Origin: Agrobacterium vitis
GTDB lineage: Bacteria; Pseudomonadota; Alphaproteobacteria; Rhizobiales; Rhizobiaceae
Assembly: GCF_013337045.2 (NCBI RefSeq)
Contig: NZ_CP118261.1
Coordinates: 581,426-645,425 of the forward strand
Reading direction: 5' to 3'
Length of the DNA stretch: 64,000 nt
Shown: positions 47,770 to 57,674 of the stretch, one piece after another
How positions within the stretch are numbered: the first letter of the stretch is position 1
Layout: the number at the start of each line of letters is the position of its first letter
Notes under the pieces: generated by a model
The model's input: only the letters and a program-made list of their open reading frames with translations
The model's database searches: none
Told to the model about the DNA's origin: nothing
Made by a program: the position numbers and the translations under genes

Positions 47770-48840
47770 CTAGCCCTTGGATATCGTTTGTTTCTTCAGC
47801 CATTTTAGCACTTGGATCTCGCCTTCGTCCATCCATTGAAGAAGGCGTTCACTCGTGGTTTTCAACTTAAGGACATCACGAAGCGTACCCGTTTGGAAGT
47901 CTTCGAACACGGCGGGATGTATGTAGGAAGACCGACAGACAGATCGTGTATTGACCAGCTTCGCAGCGACTGCGTCAATCGCTTCATTGAGTTGGCGGGC
48001 CAGTTCGCGTTTCGTCGTAGCGGGCTCGGCAGAAGCCAGTGCCTCCACTGCCATGCACGTTGCGCCCCACGTCCTGAACTGGCGTGAACTAAAATCGTCA
48101 CCTGTCATCTCTCGGATATAGGCATTCACATCATGCGAGGAGATCGGTCTGCATCCGCCTTGATCGCAAACGTATTGAAAAAGATGCTGCCCTGGAAGTT
48201 CCTGTAGTTTTCGCAGGACATTGGCGATCCGCCGGTCACTATGGGCAAGGTTCCATTCCTTGCCGGATTTGCCTTTGAACCGAAACTTAACGCTGGCGCC
48301 TTCGACCCGCACGTGACGACTGCGCAACGTGGTCAGGCCGAACGACTTGTTCGCCTCTGCATAGGCAGCGTTTCCGATCCTGATATAGAGGTTATCGAGC
48401 ATCCATACGACGGTTGCCAACGCCTTGTCGAGGTTAAGGCCACGCGAACGAAGATCGATGTCGACCCTCTCGCGCAGGTCTGGAAGTCGGGACGCGAAAT
48501 CGGCCAACCGTTCGAACTTGGCTTTACCTCGTTCGGCGTGCCAGTCTTTATGATATCGATATTGCCGACGCCCTCTCGCATCCGTGCCGATTGCCTGAAG
48601 GTGTGAGAACGGATTGGTCGAGATGACGACGTCTGTATAGGCGGGCGGTATTGCCAGCGAATTTAGACGAGCAATCTCATCAGCCTGGGTAATTCGCCGC
48701 CCGTCTGGCCGGTAATAGAGGAAGCCTCTGGCACCCATCTTCCGGGTTATCCCGGTCTCCAATCCTGCAACATAAACGAGCCCGGACGTAAGCTCGGCTT
48801 CGGTCGCGTTTCTATCGATTTCGGTGGTGATCTGGTTCAT
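47770..48840 (-). CDS. DNA topoisomerase IB (poxvirus/bacterial type)
   Basis: 356 residues from the ATG at 48840 (378 from 48906; neither has a clear ribosome site). Type IB enzymes relax DNA through a 3'-phosphotyrosine link. Seen: GFLYYRPDGRRI, RRQYRYHKDW, RHVRVEGASVKFRFKGKSGK, FRTWGATCMA and the catalytic Tyr in SSYIHPAV (about 306). The gene is a stand-alone accessory type found in many soil bacteria, often in stress loci. Confidence 0.92.
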   Translation of the reverse strand: MNQITTEIDRNATEAELTSGLVYVAGLETGITRKMGARGFLYYRPDGRRITQADEIARLNSLAIPPAYTDVVISTNPFSHLQAIGTDARGRRQYRYHKDWHAERGKAKFERLADFASRLPDLRERVDIDLRSRGLNLDKALATVVWMLDNLYIRIGNAAYAEANKSFGLTTLRSRHVRVEGASVKFRFKGKSGKEWNLAHSDRRIANVLRKLQELPGQHLFQYVCDQGGCRPISSHDVNAYIREMTGDDFSSRQFRTWGATCMAVEALASAEPATTKRELARQLNEAIDAVAAKLVNTRSVCRSSYIHPAVFEDFQTGTLRDVLKLKTTSERLLQWMDEGEIQVLKWLKKQTISKG

Positions 48841-49184
48841 TCCCGAAATAACTATGGAACGGCCTGCGGGTTCCATGATCAGGCTGACGCAGACAGCGAT
48901 CGGCATTTCAATTGCCGGGATGACGCCAACTGGCCGAACGGCGGCGGGTTCTTGTAAGCAGCTTTTGACACGTCACGCCATAGCTCTCTACCTGCGAGGG
49001 CGGCCTATATTTGAGCACGCATTTTGCTTCAAGCCCGAAATTTGAACAAAAACCACAAAAACCACATAGAGAATTGTCGCAAACGCCATCTGAATCGGTG
49101 ATGTGGTTGCGTGGCACGCAAATTGCTTTGACTGATTTGACCGTTTTGGCGGTTCTGTGAGTTTCTATAAGAAAAGGGGAACCT
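48841..49184. promoter_or_regulatory. Divergent region between topoisomerase IB and the ABC operon
   Basis: About 340 bases with no gene. It contains a short tandem AAAAACCAC repeat (49043-49062 area) and a TTGACTGATTTGACCG stretch that could be a -35 region or an operator for the DeoR protein encoded downstream. A GGGGA ribosome site precedes the ABC operon. Confidence 0.4.
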
Positions 49185-50771
49185 ATGAGTTCAGAGATCA
49201 ATCGCCGTCGCTTCCTGCAAGGAACCGTCGGGGCGGCCGCTGCCGCAGGCTTTATGCAGATGAACCCCGACTTCTTCATTTCCTCCGCCTTTGCCCAGTC
49301 GGGCAAGGTCATGACGTTTCTCTCTGCCGAAAATATCACCGGCAACTGGGACCCGACGGCCCACACGACGCTCTCGCAGAAAAATATCGAGGGGTTCGTC
49401 ATGGGCTTTCTGACGCGCTCGCCAATGAAGCTCGATAATCCCGGTGAGGTGGTCTACGAACTGGCAACCGACATCAAACTGCTGGATGCACATCGGTTGC
49501 AGATCAAGCTGCGACAGGGCATCACGTTCCATGATGGCAAGCCTTTCAAGGCCGAAGATGTCAAGGCCACTTTTGAATATGGCTCCAGGGCCGATCGTCC
49601 GGCCCAATGGTATCCAGGGCCGACCGAAACCCTCACGATTGAGACACCGGACGATTACACCGTCATCATCGACACGTCCAAGGGTGGTTATCCGGCCCAT
49701 CTCTTCATCTTCCTCGCCTCTTTCCTTCCCATCATGTCGGCAAGAGACGTTGCAGGCGGTCCAGGTGGTGTTCTCTCTCAACGCTTGAATGGCACGGGAC
49801 CGTTCAAATTCGTTGAGCAGCGCGGCAATGACACGGTAATGGCCGCTTTCGATGGCTATTTCAAAGGCAAGCCAGGCATTCCCGGCATCAACTTTACCTT
49901 CACTGGCGATTCCACCACGCGTATGCTGTCGCTGATGAATGGTCAGGCTTCGATTGTCGAGCGTCTGGAGCCAGAACAGGTGGCGACGCTGAAAGGCAAT
50001 CCGCAAATCGCCATCAACGAGGTTGTTTCGGTTGAAAACAAATATCTTTGGTTCCGGTGCTCCAAGCCGCCTTTCAACGATCCGCGGGTGCGGCTGGCAG
50101 CTTGCCACGCCATCGACCGTGACATGATCCTCGAAGTGCTCGGATCGGCAGGTCATGCGTCGTCCAACTTCGTGTCGCCAGTCAAGTTCGGCTATGTCGA
50201 TCTGGAAAATTATCCGAAATACGATCCAGAAAAGTGCCAGGCACTGCTTGCTGAAGCAGGCTTTCCAAACGGCAAGGGCTTGCCACCGCTCGAATATATT
50301 ACCTCGGTTGGGTTCTATCCCAAGACCAAGGAATATGGCGAGGTGCTGACAGGCATGCTGAACGAACAGGGCTTCCCCGTCAGCCTGACCGTGCTGGAGC
50401 CTGCGGCATGGAACGAACAATTGTACGATCGCCCAGGCGGCGGACCCGGCCATATGGTCGATTGCGGCTGGTCAACGGCATCACCGGAGCCCGATCTTGT
50501 TCTGCGAACGCACTTCCATTCAAGCTCCAAGCGCATTTGCGGCATTGTCGACAAGGACATTGATGCAAGCCTCGACAAGGAGCGCAATGCTGCAACCCTG
50601 GAAGAGCGCAAGAAAGTTCTGCAATCCGAAACGATGCCTTTGATCGCTTCGAAAATGCCGGCCCTATCGCTGTTCACCTCTGTCATGATCCACGCCATGC
50701 AAAAGGAGTTCAAGGAAGGCCTCTACATTTATCCAGACGGGTCCATGGACGCTTCAAAGCCCGCTGCATGA
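49185..50771 (+). CDS. ABC transporter solute-binding protein (DppA/OppA family), Tat-exported
   Basis: 528 residues. The N-terminus INRRRFLQGTVGAAAAAGFM is a twin-arginine signal, so the protein is exported folded. The mature part has the family 5 pattern (ITFHDGKPFKAEDVKATFEY; RLAACHAIDRDMI). Such proteins bind peptides, opines, nickel or sugars-amides. First gene of the operon; start supported by GGGGA eight bases upstream. Confidence 0.94.
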   Translation: MSSEINRRRFLQGTVGAAAAAGFMQMNPDFFISSAFAQSGKVMTFLSAENITGNWDPTAHTTLSQKNIEGFVMGFLTRSPMKLDNPGEVVYELATDIKLLDAHRLQIKLRQGITFHDGKPFKAEDVKATFEYGSRADRPAQWYPGPTETLTIETPDDYTVIIDTSKGGYPAHLFIFLASFLPIMSARDVAGGPGGVLSQRLNGTGPFKFVEQRGNDTVMAAFDGYFKGKPGIPGINFTFTGDSTTRMLSLMNGQASIVERLEPEQVATLKGNPQIAINEVVSVENKYLWFRCSKPPFNDPRVRLAACHAIDRDMILEVLGSAGHASSNFVSPVKFGYVDLENYPKYDPEKCQALLAEAGFPNGKGLPPLEYITSVGFYPKTKEYGEVLTGMLNEQGFPVSLTVLEPAAWNEQLYDRPGGGPGHMVDCGWSTASPEPDLVLRTHFHSSSKRICGIVDKDIDASLDKERNAATLEERKKVLQSETMPLIASKMPALSLFTSVMIHAMQKEFKEGLYIYPDGSMDASKPAA

Positions 50772-50847
50772 TGCTGCATCGGACGTAAGACTGGCCGCAC
50801 GCCGGAGATTTCAGCGTGCGGCGACCATCAGGACCGAAGCGGAGTGC

Positions 50848-51834
50848 ATGCCGATGTTCGCATTGAATTTCCTCGTCAGACGGCTGTTTCAAGGTGCGAT
50901 TATTATTTTTCTGGTGTCTTTGCTGATCTTCACCCTGCTTCGGGTGGTGCCAGGCGATCCCGTGCGCATGATGGCGGGCGGCATGGCCCCTGAAGCCCTG
51001 ATCGAGAAAATCGCCAAGGATATGGGATTGCGTGATCCGATCCTCGTTCAGTTCGGGCGCTATATGTCTGGCGTGGTGCAGGGTGATCTTGGCGAATCCT
51101 TTGTGCGCCCCGCCAATGGCGCGGCAACAGGCGGCTCGAGTTTCAACGATACAACGCGCGGCGAGCGCGCCAAGGTTTTCACTCTGATTTTTGGTGCCTT
51201 GCCCATGACCTTGCAACTTGCAGCGGTCACGCTTGTCATCGCCCTGATATTTTCCAGTATTGTCGGCATGGCCGGAGGGTTGGCACCGGGGCGATGGCCG
51301 GACAAGCTGGCCTTCTATATCTCCTCGATCTTCATATCCCTGCCGAATTTCTGGCTCGGAATCGTGCTTGCCTTGCTGTTTTCGGTCAAGCTCGGCTGGC
51401 TTCCGGCCATCGGCTATCAGGGTTTTGCCTATACGATCCTGCCCGCCATCGTCCTGGCTGTCGAACTTGCGCCGGTGTTGATCCGCACGCTGGTCAGTTC
51501 CGTCTCCGCCCAGATGATGGAGCCTTACGTGTCGGTTGGGCGGGTTCGCGGCCTGAGCAACAGCCGCATCATTGCCAATCATGCGCTGCGCAATGCGTCC
51601 GTGCCGCTGCTCAATCTGCTGGGCGTGCAATTTTCCAGCCTGCTCGGCGGCGTGATCATCGTTGAATATATCTTCGATTACCCCGGCCTTGGCCTGCTGA
51701 CCATCAACGCCGTGCTGCAACGGGATTTTCCGCTGATCCAGGGCATTGCCATCGTTACCAGCGCCATCTTCGTGCTGATCAACATCCTCGTTGATCTTGT
51801 TGCCACCACCATTGATCCGAGGCTCGAATACTGA
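50848..51834 (+). CDS. ABC permease, DppB type
   Basis: 328 residues with six membrane helices. The DppB opening (FLVRRLFQGAIIIFLVSLLI) and RVVPGDPVRMMAGG are clear, as is the coupling loop YVSVGRVRGLSNSRIIANHA. ATG 50848 or 50854 may be the start. The stop shares a base with the next start (TGATG). Confidence 0.94.
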   Translation: MPMFALNFLVRRLFQGAIIIFLVSLLIFTLLRVVPGDPVRMMAGGMAPEALIEKIAKDMGLRDPILVQFGRYMSGVVQGDLGESFVRPANGAATGGSSFNDTTRGERAKVFTLIFGALPMTLQLAAVTLVIALIFSSIVGMAGGLAPGRWPDKLAFYISSIFISLPNFWLGIVLALLFSVKLGWLPAIGYQGFAYTILPAIVLAVELAPVLIRTLVSSVSAQMMEPYVSVGRVRGLSNSRIIANHALRNASVPLLNLLGVQFSSLLGGVIIVEYIFDYPGLGLLTINAVLQRDFPLIQGIAIVTSAIFVLINILVDLVATTIDPRLEY

Positions 51835-52751
51835 TGACCTTCACCAGCCCAGCCCCTTCGGCCATCATGGCACCTGCCCTGTCCCGATCGATCCCCCGAC
51901 GGATCTATGACAAGGCCTCTTCCACACCGGGTTTTCGCATTGGCGTTGCCATCTTTCTGCTGCTGGCTCTCGCAGCGGCACTCTATCCCGAACTGAGCGG
52001 TCTCGACCCGACAAAAATGAACGTGCGTGCCCGGCTGCTTCCCCCCCTGTTCATTGGTGAGACCTGGAGTTTTGCCCATCCACTTGGCACCGATCAGATT
52101 GGTCGTGACATGCTGGTCCGCTCACTGGTGGGCTTGCGCTATTCGTTTCTGATTGGCGTATCCTCTGTCGTGGTGATGCTGATTATCGGTTGCGCGCTTG
52201 GCACGCTTGCCGGCTATTTTGGCGGACGCACCGATGCAATCATCATGCGCCTGACCGATGCGCAACTATCGATCCCGATGATCATTCTGGCCATCTCGGT
52301 TCTGGGCGTATCGCGTCCGACCATTCCGGCGATCATTCTTGTACTAGGGCTATCCAATTGGCCGGTCTATGCCCGCATCATGCGTAGCATTGTGATGACG
52401 GAGCGACAGGGGGAATATGTCCGTGCCTCAAAGCTCGGTGGCTCCACAGACCTGCGCATTATCCTGACGCTGCTCGTGCCGCTACTGCTGCCGCCCGTGC
52501 TGTTCATCTCGGTGCTGGATGTGGCGCGGATGATGATTTTCGAATCCATTCTGGGCTTTCTTGGCCTTGGTGTTCAGCCACCGACGCCGACCTTTGGCAA
52601 TATCATCGCGGATGGACGCAAATATCTGCTCAACGCCTGGTGGATTGCCACCATGCCCGGAATTTTCCTCGGCCTGACGCTCACCAGTATCAATCTGGTT
52701 GGCGCATCGCTGGAACGGGCAAGAAACACCATTCACGGAGGCGCTGAATAA
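51834..52751 (+). CDS. ABC permease, DppC type
   Basis: 305 residues, six membrane helices. HPLGTDQIGRDMLVRSLVGL is the DppC/OppC signature and EYVRASKLGGSTDLRIIL the coupling loop. Partner of the previous permease. Its stop overlaps the ATPase gene start (TAATG). Confidence 0.94.
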   Translation: MTFTSPAPSAIMAPALSRSIPRRIYDKASSTPGFRIGVAIFLLLALAAALYPELSGLDPTKMNVRARLLPPLFIGETWSFAHPLGTDQIGRDMLVRSLVGLRYSFLIGVSSVVVMLIIGCALGTLAGYFGGRTDAIIMRLTDAQLSIPMIILAISVLGVSRPTIPAIILVLGLSNWPVYARIMRSIVMTERQGEYVRASKLGGSTDLRIILTLLVPLLLPPVLFISVLDVARMMIFESILGFLGLGVQPPTPTFGNIIADGRKYLLNAWWIATMPGIFLGLTLTSINLVGASLERARNTIHGGAE

Positions 52752-54592
52752 TGACACCCCCGCTTCTTGAACTCAAAGATCTAGTGGTCACGGCTGGCCA
52801 CGCCGAACAGCGCCGGATTCTTGACGGCATATCGTTCAAATTACAGCCCCGCGAGATCGTTGGCGTTGTTGGTGCCAGCGGTGCGGGCAAAACGGTATTG
52901 TCAAAGGCCGTGGTCAACTGGTTGGAGCCGCCGCTGAGCGTGCAGTCGGGACAGGTGCTGTTTGAGGGCACAGATATTTTTGCTATTGGTGCGGCAGAAA
53001 TGCGCAAATTGCGTCGCCGCGTGGCCTATGTCGGGTCTAACCCAATGGGGGCTCTTGATCCGACCTTGTCGGTTGGTGCTCAGATTGTTGAAAAGCTGCG
53101 GGCCGTTGTTCCCGGCACCTCGTATGGGGATGCGGAAAAGCGGGTGATTTCCTTGCTGGAGGCCGTGCGAATTCCCTCAGCACGCAGCCGCTTTGATGAT
53201 TACCCATCCCAGTTCAGTGGCGGGATGATGCAGCGAGCCCTGATTGTCGATGCGCTGATTACCAATCCGGCGCTGCTGATTGCCGATAACGTCACCCAAC
53301 CGCTGGATGTGACGGTGGCGGCGCAGGTGATCCGTTTGATGAAAGAGCTGACGGCTGATTTCGATACGGCCGTTTTGTTTGTTTCCTCCTCTCTTCCGGT
53401 AGCGCGTGAAGCCTGTTCGCGCATTCTCGTCATGGAGGATGGCCGGATCGTTGAAGAACAGTCGGCAGAAAACCTGATTGCCACACCAATCTATCCCTAC
53501 ACACGCGAACTGGTGGCCCAGACGCCGAAAATCTGGCTTGAAAAAAACGCTGTTGCACGCCTCGACGATGACAGGCCGGTGGTGATCAGCCTGCGTGACG
53601 CCTCACAGATCTACAAGGTTCGCAAGAAGACCGGCCTTGGCGGGGTCAACAACGTGCGGGCGGTGCGCAATGTGACGTTTGATATTCGCAGAGGTGACAG
53701 TTTCGCCATTGTTGGCGAATCCGGCTGCGGTAAATCCACGCTGATGCGGCTGTTGAGCCGTCTCGAACGTCCAAGCTCCGGTCAGGTTCTGTGCAAAGAC
53801 AAAGACATTGCCCAGCTGGGCGGCAAGGACCTTTTGGCGTTTCGCAGCACGCTGCAAATGGTGTTGCAGGACCCCTTCGGCTCTCTGCCGCCCCGCACCA
53901 CCGTTGGCCGCATGCTGGAAGAGCCGCTACGAACCCATGGATGGCGTGACAAGGCAACAATCCGTACGCGCGTGCTGAAGGTGATGGGCGAGGTTGGCCT
54001 GCCTGCTGCGCTCTATGAGGAGTTACCACTGGGGCTCAGCGCCGGTCAGCGTCAACGCATCAATGTGGCGCGCGCTCTGGTGCTGGAACCTGAAATTCTG
54101 ATCATGGATGAAACACTGTCGGCGCTCGATCAGGCCGAGCAGTTCAAATTGCTTGACCTGTTCCAGACGTTGCAGAAGGACTACAACCTCACCTATATTT
54201 TCATCTCCCATGATCTGGCCATGGTCCGCAAGGTCTGCAACCGTGTGGCGGTGATGTATCTGGGTGAGGTGTTTGAACTGGCGGAAAACGAGCGGTTGTT
54301 TTTCGATCCGGGCCATCCCTATACAAAAGCGCTGCTCAGCGCCATGCCAACGCTGGAAGAGCGGCGCTACCAGCCGCAGGAATGCCTGCTGGAAGGCGAG
54401 CCGCCCAGCCCGATCCACATTCCGGACGGATGCAGCTTTAAGTCGCGCTGTCCGCATGCCATGGAAAAATGCAGCACAATCAGTCCAAGTCTGACCGACA
54501 GGGGAGAACAGGATTTTGCCGCCTGTCATCTCGTCAATCCGATTTTTGGAACAGTGCCGGACAAAGGATTGCTTGCAGAGGCTAGCCCCTGA
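52751..54592 (+). CDS. Fused double ABC ATPase (DppD-DppF type) with a degenerate first half
   Basis: 613 residues. The first half has Walker A GASGAGKT (41-48) and signature FSGGMMQR (155), but Walker B reads [12 protein letters not shown] with Asn 180 instead of the catalytic Glu, and the switch region reads FVSSSLPV with Ser 213 instead of His. The second half is intact: GESGCGKST (322), LSAGQRQR (429), MDETLSALD (Glu 454), ISHDL (His 487), and ends in the oligopeptide C-terminal domain with Cys ([12 protein letters not shown]). Hydrolysis should therefore rely on the second site only. Confidence 0.94.
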   Translation: MTPPLLELKDLVVTAGHAEQRRILDGISFKLQPREIVGVVGASGAGKTVLSKAVVNWLEPPLSVQSGQVLFEGTDIFAIGAAEMRKLRRRVAYVGSNPMGALDPTLSVGAQIVEKLRAVVPGTSYGDAEKRVISLLEAVRIPSARSRFDDYPSQFSGGMMQRALIVDALITNPALLIADNVTQPLDVTVAAQVIRLMKELTADFDTAVLFVSSSLPVAREACSRILVMEDGRIVEEQSAENLIATPIYPYTRELVAQTPKIWLEKNAVARLDDDRPVVISLRDASQIYKVRKKTGLGGVNNVRAVRNVTFDIRRGDSFAIVGESGCGKSTLMRLLSRLERPSSGQVLCKDKDIAQLGGKDLLAFRSTLQMVLQDPFGSLPPRTTVGRMLEEPLRTHGWRDKATIRTRVLKVMGEVGLPAALYEELPLGLSAGQRQRINVARALVLEPEILIMDETLSALDQAEQFKLLDLFQTLQKDYNLTYIFISHDLAMVRKVCNRVAVMYLGEVFELAENERLFFDPGHPYTKALLSAMPTLEERRYQPQECLLEGEPPSPIHIPDGCSFKSRCPHAMEKCSTISPSLTDRGEQDFAACHLVNPIFGTVPDKGLLAEASP

Positions 54593-54647
54593 CGAAAGAC
54601 AGACTCCATATTGAAACAGGCAGAGAACAGCAGGAAAAAACAAGCCC

Positions 54648-55409
54648 ATGAGTTTTACGGAAAACCGCATCAAACACATTCTGGAGATGCTGAAACTGCA
54701 TCAAAGAGTGACTGTTGTTGCACTGTCCGAGCAGTTGCAGGTCAGCCATGAATCCATCCGTCGCGATTTGAAGGAATTGGAGATCCGTGGCTATGCGCGT
54801 CGGGTCTATGGTGGCGCCGTGATCGACGGACATGACAGCGACCAACCGTTCGGTGAGCGTATCCGGGTCAGCGCCCGGGAAAAAGCCCGCATCGGTGAGG
54901 CTGCGGCCTCCATGGTCGAAAACGGCATGAAGATTTTCATCGATACCGGCACCACGACACTGGCCTGCCTGAAACATCTAGAATCCCGCAGGGATGTGAC
55001 AATCGTCAGCAATTCCATTGCGGTTGCGGCCCATTTTTTCCCCTACCCCGATGCCAGTGTGCGCGTTCTGGGCGGTCGCATGCGACCGGAATATCAGGCG
55101 ACGTACGGTCACGAGACGGTTGCTGCCCTCAAGGAGCATTTTTTCGACCTGGCGATCATCGCCATCAGTGCCATCCATCTGGAACGGGGCTTTATGGACT
55201 TTGGCGAGGATGAAGCCGTCCTGCGCCGCATTGCCCGTGGGCAGGCCAGCCGCTCCATCATCGTGGCGGACAGTTCAAAATTCGGACGGCTTGGCTCTAT
55301 CCATACCTTTGGCCTGAGCGACATTGACGCCGTGGTGACCAGCGGTGTGCTGCCCAAAGACTTTTCCGATTATTTTTCGCAATCAAACGTGGACATCATC
55401 AATGCCTGA
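54648..55409 (+). CDS. DeoR-family transcription regulator
   Basis: 253 residues. N-terminal winged helix (VTVVALSEQLQVSHESIRRD, then LKELEIRGYARRVYGGAV) and a sugar-phosphate-isomerase-like sensor (IFIDTGTTTLACLKHL, TIVSNSIAVAAHFF, IIVADSSKFGR). DeoR proteins usually sense a phosphorylated intermediate, which fits the two kinase genes downstream. It most likely represses its own operon. Confidence 0.94.
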   Translation: MSFTENRIKHILEMLKLHQRVTVVALSEQLQVSHESIRRDLKELEIRGYARRVYGGAVIDGHDSDQPFGERIRVSAREKARIGEAAASMVENGMKIFIDTGTTTLACLKHLESRRDVTIVSNSIAVAAHFFPYPDASVRVLGGRMRPEYQATYGHETVAALKEHFFDLAIIAISAIHLERGFMDFGEDEAVLRRIARGQASRSIIVADSSKFGRLGSIHTFGLSDIDAVVTSGVLPKDFSDYFSQSNVDIINA

Positions 55410-56697
55410 AGCGTCTCCAAAATCATCCAAAGCGCCTATTAATACCAAGAGGTTTCAGGCGATGGTCGATACATTGTCTTCCTTCGGCGGCGGTCCGGAC
55501 GGTTCCATGAACCGGCTTACATTGTCGCAGGAAGATGGCAGGGCGCGCGACTGGCTTGCGTCCTGGTTTGCTGAAAATGGGTTTGTTCAATCCGTGGACG
55601 CCATTGGCAATCAGTTTGGTTCAGCACCGCTGGCCGGGGCAAATGCCCCTGTTGTCATGGTTGGTTCTCACATTGACAGCCAGCCGAATGGTGGGCGTTT
55701 TGATGGAGCACTGGGTGTCGTTGCGGCCTGCGAGGCCGTTTTGGCGGTGCGCGAACGATTGGCGGCGGAAAATCGTCTTGCGGCCTGCAATTTCCAGGTC
55801 GTGAACTGGACAAATGAGGAAGGTGCGCGGTTTCAACCGAGCCTGTTGGGAAGCAGCGTTTTTACCGGTGCGGCCGAACTGGACTGGGCACTTGACAGGG
55901 CTGATGGCAACGGCGTCACGGTTCGCCAGTCGCTTCAGGAGATTGGCTATGCGGGCAAGGACAAGGTACCCGTGCCAGACGCCTTGATCGAGCTGCACAT
56001 TGAAGGTGCAAGCACGCTGTTTAACGCTGAGGAGAAATTCGGGGCCTTCACCCGTTTCTGGGGGGCCACAAAATACCGCCTCGCTTTTCTCGGCTGTCAG
56101 GCCCACACCGGTCCAACGCCGATGGCGGAGCGCAAGGATGCACTGTTGGGTGCCGCCTATCTGATGGCCGATCTGCGGGCCATGGTGGACGCTTACGGAC
56201 TTGAACTTCACACCTCTGTTGGCCGTCTGGAGGTTTTTCCCAATTCGCCCAATATCGTTCCGGCGGAAGCCGTGTTGTTCATCGAGTTGCGATCTGCCTC
56301 GCCGGAGATTTTGGAGGAGGCCGAACAGAAGCTGAAGGTTGCCGCTGAAACTGCTGCTGCAAAAGCTAAAATCGATTATGAAATACGCTCCATTGACCGG
56401 CGCAAGGCAGGCAATTTTGCGTCCGGCCTGGTTTCTCTGGCGGAACAGACGGCCAAAAGCTATGGCGAACCGATGCGTCATCTCGATACGGTCGGCGGCC
56501 ACGACGCCGTGGCGCTGTCTGCTGTTTGCCCAGCCGTGGTGCTTGCCGTGCGCAGCCAGAACGGCGTCATTCATCACCCCACGGAATACACGACACCGCA
56601 AGACCAGGCATTTGGCACGCAGGTTCTGGCCGACATGCTCTATCGCCTTGCCTGCGACGGGCTGGAGGCTGCGCAACACAATGAGGCGGCGCAATGA
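55402..56697 (+). CDS. M20-family amidohydrolase (N-carbamoyl-amino-acid hydrolase/allantoate amidohydrolase type)
   Basis: 431 residues. Metal-binding motifs: GSHIDSQPNGGRFDGALG (His 90), NWTNEEGARFQPSLLGS, VGGHDAVALS and IHHPTEYTTPQDQA near the C-terminus. The fourth motif reads ELHIEGAS where relatives have HIEQG, a change next to a metal ligand. It should cut a C-N bond in an amide or carbamoyl compound taken up by the operon's transporter. The start ATG overlaps the regulator stop (ATGCCTGA). Confidence 0.9.
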   Translation: MPEASPKSSKAPINTKRFQAMVDTLSSFGGGPDGSMNRLTLSQEDGRARDWLASWFAENGFVQSVDAIGNQFGSAPLAGANAPVVMVGSHIDSQPNGGRFDGALGVVAACEAVLAVRERLAAENRLAACNFQVVNWTNEEGARFQPSLLGSSVFTGAAELDWALDRADGNGVTVRQSLQEIGYAGKDKVPVPDALIELHIEGASTLFNAEEKFGAFTRFWGATKYRLAFLGCQAHTGPTPMAERKDALLGAAYLMADLRAMVDAYGLELHTSVGRLEVFPNSPNIVPAEAVLFIELRSASPEILEEAEQKLKVAAETAAAKAKIDYEIRSIDRRKAGNFASGLVSLAEQTAKSYGEPMRHLDTVGGHDAVALSAVCPAVVLAVRSQNGVIHHPTEYTTPQDQAFGTQVLADMLYRLACDGLEAAQHNEAAQ

Positions 56698-57659
56698 AAC
56701 CACTCGGCACACCAGACAATGAAGATGAAGCCCGCGTTGAGCGCGCCTTATCGCGTTTCACCACCCTCCCCTTGCACACCCTGACCTACCGTGTCGCGCT
56801 GCCTGCCGTGGCTTCGCCGTCTTATCATGCGGTGGAATCCGTCACATTCGACATCGCGCCTGATGGCACTGAGCCGACATTGTTCCTGAAGGTGGCCGGA
56901 GATGAAACGAAAGAGCTGGTGGATGATGCCATCTCTTTTGCGGCGGCAACGCGCCTGCATGATCTCGGGTTTTCACCAAAACCAATTGCCTGCTCCCCCC
57001 CCGACAGGGCGATGCTTTGGGAGCGTCTGGGACAAGGCTGGCGGGCGGCGAAAATCGACGACCTCATGCACGAGGCTCCCGTATTGCAGTTGATCAAAAT
57101 GCAGAAGGCGATTGCCGCAGGCCCATTATTGGGTAGGCCGTGGTCGGTCTTCGAGGGGATCGATGGGCTTTGGGCCATCATGCAAACTCTGCAAGCCCCG
57201 CTGCCGGGGGATGCGTCCTGGATGTATGCCTGGACCAGGACACTCCACTCCGCCATTTCTGCTGCTGGTGTTGATTTTTGTGCGGCTCACGGCGATCCGC
57301 ATTCGTCCAATGTGATGATCGGTGCGTCCGGCCAATTGCAGCTGGTGGACTTCGATATGGCTGGTGACATGGACCCCTATTACCAGCTTGGGGTGCAGAT
57401 GAATGAGCTTTACCAGTTTGAGAGCCAAATGAAGCCACTTCTTGAAATGCATGATGGGGCCTTTTCCACCAAGGCCTTTGCCCGCTGCCGCCTGTACGCG
57501 GCAGCCGATGATTTCTATTGGGCCTTGCGCAGCATGCTTCTGGAAATGCGCTCTCCCCGACGCAGCGTCGAGTTTCTGAAATATGCCGAATGGCGTTTCC
57601 TGCGGTGCAGAATGCTGTTGGGTCGTCCCGGATTTGAGGAACTGGTCAGGTCGATTTGA
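56694..57659 (+). CDS. Aminoglycoside/choline-kinase-like phosphotransferase, first
   Basis: 321 residues. Kinase-like fold with the catalytic loop AAHGDPHSSNVMI and the metal-binding LVDFDMAGDMD. The glycine loop is weak. The start overlaps the M20 gene stop (ATGA). It probably phosphorylates a small hydroxyl- or amino-bearing compound made or freed by the operon. Confidence 0.85.
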   Translation: MKPLGTPDNEDEARVERALSRFTTLPLHTLTYRVALPAVASPSYHAVESVTFDIAPDGTEPTLFLKVAGDETKELVDDAISFAAATRLHDLGFSPKPIACSPPDRAMLWERLGQGWRAAKIDDLMHEAPVLQLIKMQKAIAAGPLLGRPWSVFEGIDGLWAIMQTLQAPLPGDASWMYAWTRTLHSAISAAGVDFCAAHGDPHSSNVMIGASGQLQLVDFDMAGDMDPYYQLGVQMNELYQFESQMKPLLEMHDGAFSTKAFARCRLYAAADDFYWALRSMLLEMRSPRRSVEFLKYAEWRFLRCRMLLGRPGFEELVRSI

Positions 57660-57674
57660 AACAGGAGTAGGATC

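Noticed and set aside
49191..50453. 420-codon open frame on the minus strand
   Set aside because: Antisense shadow of the solute-binding protein gene with its Tat signal and family motifs.
50710..51720. 336-codon open frame on the minus strand
   Set aside because: His/Gln-rich reverse translation of the DppB permease gene; no family pattern.
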